A stretch of DNA of 9,810 nucleotides from Onstottus_A sp049273835 (GTDB lineage: Bacteria > Acidobacteriota > Blastocatellia > UBA7656). A program made the translations under genes and the position numbers. Every line of letters starts with the position of its first letter. The stretch's first letter is position 1. A model generated the notes under the pieces. That model was given only the letters and a program-made list of their open reading frames with translations. It was not told the DNA's origin and did not search any database. The stretch covers positions 1 through 9,810 of the forward strand of contig JBASRM010000369.1 of the NCBI GenBank assembly GCA_049273835.1. Reading direction: 5' to 3'. Below are positions 1-7,000 of this stretch, piece after piece.

Positions 1-2851
1 GCTTTCGGAATATCTCTTCATACAGCGCCTCTGTTTCTTCCCGGTTCTGGTGCGCTATACTCATACCGTTGTCCAGCACGTACTCGTCTTTGTCCGCATC
101 CGTCTTGTGCTCGGCGGAAACCACGTAAGCGATGACCCGCGTCTGTGAAGCCTCTACTTTTAACTGAACAACAGCCTGTTTGATCTCTGGAACACGTAGC
201 AGCGCAGCTTCGATTTCCCCAAGCTCCACCCGGTTTCCTCTGACTTTGACCTGGCGGTCGGCTCTCCCCAAATACTCCAGGGCGCCGTCGGGATGGTATT
301 TGACAATGTCAGACGTGCTGTACATCCTCGCCCCCTTGTCGCCGAACGGATCCGGGAGAAACTTCTCCGCAGTCAGATCCGGCCGACCAAAGTAACCCCG
401 CCCGACACCCGCCCCCGCAATGAACAACACCCCAGGCACCCCGATCGGAACTGGCCTCAGTCCCTGATCCAACACGTACAGCCGAACGTTAGCCAGTGGT
501 TTTCCTATCACCGGCGTGTTCGGGTGCCTGGACACTTCAACCGCGGTTGCGTCCACCGTGCATTCCGTTGGGCCGTACACATTATAGAACTTGACTCTCG
601 TCGCCTGGTTTATCAGCCCCCACATCCGCTGGTCTATTGCTTCACCTCCCACCAGTATCTTTTTGGGTGTGAACCCCTCCCCCTCCAGCAGACCGGCCTC
701 AAGCATCAGGTTCAACTGCGATGGCGTCGTTTCCAGCAGCTCCAACTCCTGACCCTCGATAAACTCGATCAACCCCTCCCCGTCAGCCCTGATCTGCTCG
801 GGCACGATCACCAGCGTGTGACCGGTCGCCAACTGAATCACCTGCTTGATCGAACCGTCAAACGCCAGCGGACCGTTCAGGCTCACCACAGAACCTCTCT
901 GGTGATCGTATATCGCATCATCCAGCGCATACAGTAGATTTGTTACTGAATGGTGTTCGATCATCGCCGCCTTCGGAACCCCAGTGGAACCCGAAGTGAA
1001 GATCAGATACGCCAGATTGTTGGGCTCCACTGCCACCTCGGGGTTTTCCCCGCTGCATTGGCTGATCTGTCCTGCCTCCACTTCCTCATCCAACTCTATC
1101 ACCGTCGCTATCACCGTCCCTTCGGTCTCAGGCAATAAACCGACCAGCTCCCGGTGGGTCAGAATCAGACTTGGACGCGCCTGCTCCAGCATGAGCTTGA
1201 GCCTTGCCCTCGGCTGCGCGATGTCCAGAGGTACGAAAGCTGCCCCTGACTTCCAAACCGCCCACAGCGAGCTGATCATATCAATAGAACGGTCCAGGAA
1301 AAGCACCACTCTTGATTCAGGCCCAACGCCGCGACTGATGAGACGATGCGCGAGCCGGTTAGCCGAAGCGTTGAGTTCGCTGAAAGTGATCGACTGGTGA
1401 AGGAACTTAACCGCTGTGCCATCAGGGCTCTGCTCGGCCTGAGCTTCCAGAAGCTGCTGAATGCTACGGAACACGCCGAAGCTCTGGTGAGTCTTATTCC
1501 ATTCCACCAGCACTTTTGCACTCAGGTCAGGCCCGAGCACCTCCAGCTCTCCCACTGGAAGCTCAGGGTTCCCAGCAGCGCTTTCCAACAGCCGCGAGAA
1601 ATAACTCATCAGCAACTCAACGGAACCCGATTCAAATCGAGCCCCATCAAACCGCAGACATAACGTCAACGAGTCAGTCAGCCGCAGACACGACAAACAC
1701 ACCTTGAATCTGTCGATATTCGACTGATGCTTCACCAGCGAAAAACTCACTCCTCCCCACTCCCTCTTCTCTTCACCCTTCTCATATTCGAAGGCTATCG
1801 GGTAATCATACGAGCTTGAGGTTTCTTCGCTGAGCGGCAGCTCGTCCGAGGTGAAGTAGGTTTCCCAAGCCTGGGCTTCGCTCAACGTCTTACTCACTCT
1901 TTCCAGCGCCTTGCTGAAGGGAGATCTGTCTCGGAACTGCTCGACGACGGGCAACCTCTTGGCGAACAAACCCAAAGCTCCTCGCAATTCTTCAAACTTT
2001 CTGCCATCGGCGAGAACTCTCACCGATACCTCCGAGTCTCCCGTGAGCTTGTAAATCAGGATTTGCCAGCATGCGAGCAGGAAGCTTGCAGGTGAAACGT
2101 TGAAGCGCCTGGCCGCCGACTCAATTCGTTCAATTAACTCGGGACCAATCGTGAGATCGATTGTTTCCAAAGCAGATTGCCGGGACCCTTTCGCTGTCGG
2201 CTCGGTGCGCTCCGTCTCGAGAGGAAGCACAATCGCTCTACTCGAACTTCGAAGCTGTGCTTGCCAGAACTCTGCTCCATTACTTGCGTCCTCTCCTTCA
2301 AGTAATTCATTCTGCCACTCCGAGAATTGGATATATTGCAAAGGCTCATCAACAGGGTCCTCCCCTGAAAGCTGCCAGGCGTAGCACTGGCCTATCTCGC
2401 GAAATAAATTTCTCAACGTGTAGGCGTCCGAGCAAATCGAGGGGATATCGAGAAGCAAGACATGCTTTTCGCGTGATAGCACCTTGAGGCAACACCTGAG
2501 CAGCGGTGCTCTGCCGAAATCGAAGGGAAGCGCCGCTCTCTCTTTGAGAATCTCTTCAAGCCAATTGTTCTTGCTCAAGCCGCATGAATCGATTTCCATG
2601 CAGATTGCTGCAGCGTCGGAGATCACCTGAATAGGAATCTCCATTCCCGGCAGGCATTCGAACGATGTCCTGAGTATGTCGTGACGATCTACTACCTTTT
2701 GAAGAGCTTCATTCAAAACGTCCGTGCGAAGCTCTCCCTCTATCAGGATCGCGCACTGAGCGCGGGCAACAGAGCCCTGCTGTTGCGCCAACCAAAGACG
2801 CTTCTGATGCGGAGAGAGGCGGTAACCTTCAATAACTTTTCGCTGTTGCAC
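1..2851 (-). CDS. Nonribosomal peptide synthetase NRPS2, 3'-truncated: His-less C-like domain, A (Glu-like), embedded methyltransferase
   Basis: The frame is open from the start region to the window edge, giving 950 visible residues. I place the start at a GTG (2849-2851) because GAGGGG lies nine bases upstream and the protein then begins MQQRKVIEGYRLSPHQ, running straight into a condensation fold. The only in-frame alternatives are TTG at 2900-2902 and TTG at 2870-2872, with poorer upstream sites; tandem stops at 2903-2908 forbid anything earlier. Domains: C-like (9-435) with PSICSDA in place of HHxxxDG, A3 (463-911) with complete motifs through A8, then the opening of an FkbM-like methyltransferase (about 923-950). 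The rest of the methyltransferase, A9/A10 and the carrier domain should lie beyond position 1. The gene follows the dioxygenase by 54 bases, probably in the same transcript. It supplies the A and T activities missing after the terminal C domain of NRPS1. Confidence 0.95.
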   Translation of the reverse strand, partial: MQQRKVIEGYRLSPHQKRLWLAQQQGSVARAQCAILIEGELRTDVLNEALQKVVDRHDILRTSFECLPGMEIPIQVISDAAAICMEIDSCGLSKNNWLEEILKERAALPFDFGRAPLLRCCLKVLSREKHVLLLDIPSICSDAYTLRNLFREIGQCYAWQLSGEDPVDEPLQYIQFSEWQNELLEGEDASNGAEFWQAQLRSSSRAIVLPLETERTEPTAKGSRQSALETIDLTIGPELIERIESAARRFNVSPASFLLACWQILIYKLTGDSEVSVRVLADGRKFEELRGALGLFAKRLPVVEQFRDRSPFSKALERVSKTLSEAQAWETYFTSDELPLSEETSSSYDYPIAFEYEKGEEKREWGGVSFSLVKHQSNIDRFKVCLSCLRLTDSLTLCLRFDGARFESGSVELLMSYFSRLLESAAGNPELPVGELEVLGPDLSAKVLVEWNKTHQSFGVFRSIQQLLEAQAEQSPDGTAVKFLHQSITFSELNASANRLAHRLISRGVGPESRVVLFLDRSIDMISSLWAVWKSGAAFVPLDIAQPRARLKLMLEQARPSLILTHRELVGLLPETEGTVIATVIELDEEVEAGQISQCSGENPEVAVEPNNLAYLIFTSGSTGVPKAAMIEHHSVTNLLYALDDAIYDHQRGSVVSLNGPLAFDGSIKQVIQLATGHTLVIVPEQIRADGEGLIEFIEGQELELLETTPSQLNLMLEAGLLEGEGFTPKKILVGGEAIDQRMWGLINQATRVKFYNVYGPTECTVDATAVEVSRHPNTPVIGKPLANVRLYVLDQGLRPVPIGVPGVLFIAGAGVGRGYFGRPDLTAEKFLPDPFGDKGARMYSTSDIVKYHPDGALEYLGRADRQVKVRGNRVELGEIEAALLRVPEIKQAVVQLKVEASQTRVIAYVVSAEHKTDADKDEYVLDNGMSIAHQNREETEALYEEIFRK
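2..85 (-). other. Start of an embedded FkbM-family methyltransferase domain (partial)
   Basis: Residues 923-950 of NRPS2 contain YVLDNGMSIAHQN (924-936) followed by ETEALYEEIF (939-948). This matches my memory of the entry segment of FkbM-type SAM-dependent methyltransferases embedded in NRPS and PKS proteins (LPNGxxIxHQNxxET..YxEIF). It falls between A8 and the expected A9, the usual insertion point for methyltransferases in A domains. FkbM enzymes mostly methylate oxygen. The SAM-binding glycine-rich motif lies outside the window, so neither activity nor target atom can be confirmed here. Confidence 0.65.
119..1465 (-). other. Adenylation domain A3 of NRPS2, Glu-like code, interrupted after A8
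   Basis: Motifs: SITFSELN (487-494), LIFTSGSTGVPKAAM (616-630), AFDGSIKQ (663-670), NVYGPTECTVDAT (757-769), GVGRGYFGRPDLTAEKF, MYSTSDI (A7, 843-849) and GRADRQVKVRGNRVELGEIE (A8, 862-881). Pocket residues: D665, G666, K669, E707, L733, G735, V758, V766, D767, so DGKELGVVD plus the usual Lys beyond the edge. The glutamate code I remember is DAKDLGVVDK; the two differences are A to G and D to E. A7 is unusual, with Ser for the normal Gly, although the catalytic Asp848 stays. After A8 the chain reaches RVIAYVVSAEH and then runs into a methyltransferase-like sequence instead of A9. Confidence 0.88.
1547..2827 (-). other. N-terminal condensation-like domain of NRPS2 with degenerate active site
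   Basis: The fold is recognisable: GYRLSPHQKRLWLAQQ (9-24), VVDRHDILRTSF, PFDFGRAPLLRCCLKVL, YIQFSEWQNELLEGED, and FDGARFESGSVELLMSYFSR near its end. The motif that should be HHxxxDG reads P137 S138 I139 C140 S141 D142 A143: both histidines are gone, the structural Asp is kept and Gly is replaced by Ala. I remember a family of cyanobacterial NRPS starter-position C domains with similar SLPALxADxxTL segments, so this is probably a subfamily trait rather than a recent mutation. Peptide-bond formation by this domain is unlikely. A scaffold or partner-docking role is inferred. Confidence 0.88.
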
Positions 2852-2860
2852 TTCCGTGAA

Positions 2861-2866
2861 CCCCTC
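2861..2866 (-). promoter_or_regulatory. Shine-Dalgarno site of NRPS2
   Basis: GAGGGG on the minus strand, nine bases before the GTG at 2849-2851. It is the best ribosome-binding match between the dioxygenase stop and the condensation-like fold, and it is the reason for choosing GTG over the upstream TTG codons. Confidence 0.55.
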
Positions 2867-2905
2867 TGGCAAGACACGAAGTTGAATGCTGTTGAATCGC
2901 AATCA

Positions 2906-3979
2906 CTATGTAGGCAGTTCCATGCCTGCTGAGACCTCGGGATTGGCATAGAGCTCGGCCAGGGCAACGAGTATCTTTCGCGGTCCGACGAACGGCTCGC
3001 GCCCGTGCGACGCCAGGAAGTTATCGACCATCAGAATATCTCCTTTCTGCCAGGGAAAACTGATGGCCGCCCCTTTGTAGGTTTCGCGTATCTCGTCCAG
3101 CACGGACGATTCAATCGCCGATCCATCGCCGTAAAATGCATTACGCGGCAATTCATCGTCTTTGAATTCCGCCAACAATGCTTCGCGGACCGGCGGAGCC
3201 AGGTTCGATACGTGAAACATATGCGCGTGATTGAACCAGACGGTGTCGCCTGTTTGTGGATGAGTCGCAACTACCTGGCGGACGGCGCGCGTCCTCAAGC
3301 GATCGTTATCTCTCCATTCAGCCTGCATTCCGGTCTTGCGGCAGTAGCGCATGACCGCTGCTCTGTCCTCGGTCTGAAAAACCTCCCGCCACGACAGATC
3401 CACTCCTTCGCCGTAGTTGCGAACATACATTACTTTCTTCTCAACGAATTTTTGCACGAGCTTTGGATTGAGAAGTTTAAACACTCTTCGATCGTCGGCA
3501 ATGGGCGTTCTACCTCCGTGCTGGGCAGGTTGAGCGCAATAGAACCAAATCTTGGTAGGCCAGTTATGAGAGTAGGACATCTCGTGATGTAGAGGTATGT
3601 ACTGGTCGGCCGGGTATTCAGTCGAGGTGTAAATCCCTTTGTCCACCTCGATGCGAGGGGCCGCGCGCTCAGAGTAGTCCAACAGCTCGGGAGATATCGC
3701 GGTCGCAAACTCTTGAAACTCTGATAACGAACTTACATCGAACTTTCTAAAAAGGATGGCTCCGTGCCTCAACAGCTCTTTCTGAATCAGATCGGTGTTC
3801 GCCCTGGCCCAGGCCGCCAGGCGCAAGCTATCGACGGCCGGTTCTACAACCAGCGGAAATCTCGTTTCCAAATCGAGATAACGCGTTTGGATCAGTTCTT
3901 CCTGAGAAAGTCTTATGACCCTTCGGGACGTGGTTTTGAACTTCTCGAAGCTGATTTCTTCAGTCGGCCTTTCACTCAT
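2906..3979 (-). CDS. SyrP-like TauD/TfdA-family Fe(II)/2-oxoglutarate dioxygenase
   Basis: A 357-residue cytoplasmic non-heme iron oxygenase, expected to use O2 and 2-oxoglutarate to hydroxylate an unactivated carbon, usually the beta carbon of a carrier-bound amino acid. Visible motifs: LHHEMSYSHNWP (130-141) supplies the His131-x-Glu133 iron ligands, DNFLASHGREPF (319-330) the distal His325, and GPRKIL (Arg334) the likely 2-oxoglutarate carboxylate anchor. PIADDRRVF, VMYVRNYGEG and WFNHAHMFH are typical of NRPS-associated SyrP relatives. I chose the ATG at 3979 over the one at 4000 because GGAGAGAGG lies eight bases upstream of it, while the earlier ATG has no such site and would add seven residues. 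From memory, SyrP hydroxylates Asp and KtzO/KtzP of the kutzneride pathway hydroxylate Glu, each on a carrier domain. The neighbouring Glu-like module is the natural candidate substrate, but this is inference. Confidence 0.93.
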   Translation of the reverse strand: MSERPTEEISFEKFKTTSRRVIRLSQEELIQTRYLDLETRFPLVVEPAVDSLRLAAWARANTDLIQKELLRHGAILFRKFDVSSLSEFQEFATAISPELLDYSERAAPRIEVDKGIYTSTEYPADQYIPLHHEMSYSHNWPTKIWFYCAQPAQHGGRTPIADDRRVFKLLNPKLVQKFVEKKVMYVRNYGEGVDLSWREVFQTEDRAAVMRYCRKTGMQAEWRDNDRLRTRAVRQVVATHPQTGDTVWFNHAHMFHVSNLAPPVREALLAEFKDDELPRNAFYGDGSAIESSVLDEIRETYKGAAISFPWQKGDILMVDNFLASHGREPFVGPRKILVALAELYANPEVSAGMELPT

Positions 3980-3987
3980 GACTGTCG

Positions 3988-3996
3988 CCTCTCTCC
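3988..3996 (-). promoter_or_regulatory. Shine-Dalgarno site of the dioxygenase gene
   Basis: On the minus strand GGAGAGAGG sits eight bases before the ATG at 3977-3979. It lies inside the region that would be coding if translation began at the ATG at 3998-4000, so it decides the start. The 71-base gap behind it (3980-4050) shows no convincing terminator hairpin or promoter, consistent with co-transcription from NRPS1. Confidence 0.7.
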
Positions 3997-4050
3997 GCAT
4001 AGAGTGATGGGAGTAAGAATGATCAAAATGGATAGGTTTGGAATCGCCCG

Positions 4051-7000
4051 TCAGGTGCGGTTCTCGGGCGCTCTCTTGGTCTTTGGCTCTGAGCTGAGCA
4101 GCTTATGGTATTCCAATTGTTGGCGCGCTCTTTCTTGCCCGGCCCGCTCTTCGCGTTCCCGCGCGCCGCGGAATTCCAGCAGGGCGACCTCTTCATCGGG
4201 ATTCGCGACAATGGCCTCAAGCAGGTTTTCAAAATGCTCGTTCATTCGCTCGATTGTTGACGGATCGAACAGTTCCAGCGCGAAGGTGTAGGAAGCGGCA
4301 AGTCCCGAAGGCGTTTCCCACATCCACACCGTCAGATCAAGCCTTGCAACATCGAGGTCGAACGCAATCGGAGTCAAAGTGAGGCCCGAAACTTCGGCCT
4401 GCCGAATCGGGGCATTCTGAAGCCCGAAGGTGACTTGAAACAGAGGCGTCCGATTCAAATTGCGCTCAGGCTGTAGCTCTTCGACAATCTTATCGAGAGG
4501 CAGATCCTGATGTGAGAACGCCGCGAGCGTAGTGCTTCTAACATGGTTTAGAAGCTCCCTGAACGTGAGGACCCTGGTAAGCTGACTGCGCAGCGGCAGC
4601 ATATTTATGAACATTCCTATCAAGCCTTCCGTCTCCAGCCGGGTTCGCCCGGCAACCGCGGCGCCCACCACTATGTCATCTTGACCGCTGTACTTGTGGA
4701 GCAGCGCTTTGAATGCGGCAAGCAGCGTCATAAAAAGCGTAGCGCCTTGCCGGCGGCTTAAGGCTTTCAGCGAGTCGGTCAGCTCGCGCGATAGTCGAAA
4801 CGTCAGTTGCCCGCCTCTTCCGGTTCGCTGCTGCAGCGGAGATCGATCCGTCGGAAGCTTGAGCGGCGTAATATTCCCCCCCAGATGCTTGCGCCAGAAG
4901 TTTAGCTCGTTCTCCAAAACTTCTCCTTGCAAGTATCGGCGCTGCCAATGAGCATAGTCGGCGTACTGAATAGGAAGCTCGGCTAACGGCGACGGTTCAT
5001 TCTTCGAGAATGCCTGATAGATCGTCGCCATCTCGCCGACGAAAATCCCTATCGACCATCCATCCGAGATAATGTGATGCATCACAAAGAGCAGCACGTG
5101 ATCATGCTCTCCCAGCCGTAGCAGCTTCGCTCTCATCAGAGGCCCGCTGGGCAAATTGAATGGGCGCTTGGCTTCGATCGATGCCAGCCGCTTAATTTCG
5201 CTCTCACTTTCTTCCTCTGACACCTGGCTCAAATCTTCCACAGGCAGGTCGAAAGGCTGCGGCGGCGAAATTACCTGCACCGGCGTTCCACTTTCGTCTG
5301 AAAAGTGGAACGTCGTACGCAAAATCTCATGCCGCCGAGTTATTTCCCCGAATGCCCGCCGCAAGGCGTCGACGTCGAGGGCGCCGCGAAGCCTTACAGC
5401 CGCCGCCATATTGTATGCCGCACTGATTGGCTCTAACTGGTCGAGGAACCAGAGCCGCTGTTGCGCAAACGATAGAGGCAACCCAAGCTCCCGCGAAACA
5501 ACTTCAATAGGCATCTCGCGAATGCTGCGCCCTCTTCGCATCGACTCATCAATCTGTCCAGCGATGCCTGAGATGGTTGGAAACTCGAAGATAGCGCTGA
5601 GCGGCAGATCGATTTGAAAAACGTTTCTAATGCGCGAAACCAGTTGCATCGCGAGCAGTGAGTGGCCTCCCAGCTCAAAGAAGTTGGTGTCGACTCCTGC
5701 CGCGTCGATCTTCATCGCCTCACTCCACAATGCGGCCAGGACTTCTTCTGTCTGAGTCCTGGGAGTACCGAGACCAACCTCCGTATGAGGCTTTAGCCCA
5801 TCGAGCGGCGGGAGAGCCCTGCGGTCGATTTTTCCGCTTGGCGATTTGGGAAATTCATCGAGCATCACGAAAGCCGATGGGACCATATATTCAGGCAATC
5901 GATCTCTCACAAAGGCGCGCAGGTCTGTGACGTTCGGCGCCGCCCCGTTCTCGGTAAGGATGTAGACCAGGAGTTGCTGTTTCTGCGCCGCGTCATCCCT
6001 GACAGCAGCCGCTGCCGCTTTCACTCCCGCGCATCGGCTCACCACAGCCTCGATTTCGCCGAGTTCGATACGAAACCCGCGAAACTTGACCTGATCGTCA
6101 ACTCGACTCAGGTATTCGATGTTGCCATCGGGCAGATAACGCGCCAGGTCTCCAGACTTGTAAAGACGCGCGCCCGGCTCTCGACTGAGTGGACTGGGAA
6201 TGAATCTGTCCGCTGTAAGGTCCGGCCGATTGAAATAACCACGGCCCAGACTCTCTCCTCCGATGTGCAGCTCTCCGGCGACCCCCGCCGGCACGAGCTC
6301 AAGCTGAGAATCCAAAATGTAAACCTGTGTGTTGTACACGGGCTTGCCGATCGAGCTTATGGGCGGCTCGTTTCGATTCGATGTAAAATACGTGACTTGT
6401 ACCGTCGTTTCGGTAGGTCCGTAGAGGTTGTGTAATTCCGCTTCGATCCCCGAGTCAAAGAAGCGTTGCTGTAGATCGACAGTCAGCGGTTCCCCTCCGC
6501 AAAAGACCCGTTTGAGACTCCGGCAAGACCCGAGACCTTCTTCCAACAGCACCCGCAGCAGCGACGGCACGAACTGGACGGTGTGAATTTGCCTTGCGGC
6601 AATCGTATTCAGGAGATAAGTAGCGTCTTTGTGACCGCCCGTGCGGGCCATCACCAGTCGCGCCCCCGACAACAACGGCGCATAGAACTCCCACACCGAC
6701 GCGTCGAAGCTGAACGGCGTCTTCTGCAACAATCGGTCCTCTGGCGCGAGCGGGAACGTCTCGCACATCCAGCGCAGTTGATTGGCCAGCGAGCGATGAG
6801 TGATCATCACCCCTTTGGGCTCGCCCGTGGAACCAGACGTGTAGATGACATAAGCGAGACTATCGCCGGTCGTAACGTCTGCATGATTTGATGGGTCGAA
6901 GCGGGCGATCTTCTCCCAGTCCCGGTCAAGGCAGACGACGCTCGCCTGATGATGAGGAAGGCTTTCAACCAGCCGCTCCTGCGTAAGCACAATCGGGGCA

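Noticed and set aside
293..937. Plus-strand open frame of 214 codons
   Set aside because: It lies wholly opposite NRPS2 A-domain motifs, has no ribosome-binding site that stands out, and is rich in Arg, His, Pro and Gln, as expected from an antisense reading of GC-rich coding DNA.
3005..3592. Plus-strand open frame of 195 codons
   Set aside because: Antisense shadow of the dioxygenase, whose iron-binding and 2-oxoglutarate motifs are intact on the minus strand. No recognisable domain on the plus strand.
3998..4000. ATG as the start of the dioxygenase
   Set aside because: No Shine-Dalgarno site precedes it, and the strong GGAGAGAGG for the next ATG lies inside the seven codons it would add.
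3980..4050. Terminator or separate promoter between NRPS1 and the dioxygenase
   Set aside because: I found no stable inverted repeat followed by a T-run and no convincing -35/-10 pair. The TGATCA palindrome there is too short to mean anything.
4054..4176. Thioesterase or other release domain at the end of NRPS1
   Set aside because: No GxSxG motif or other catalytic signature. The tail is only about 40 charged residues.
3764..4291. Plus-strand open frame of 175 codons spanning the gap between NRPS1 and the dioxygenase
   Set aside because: It covers conserved coding sequence of both minus-strand genes and shows no domain or start signal of its own.
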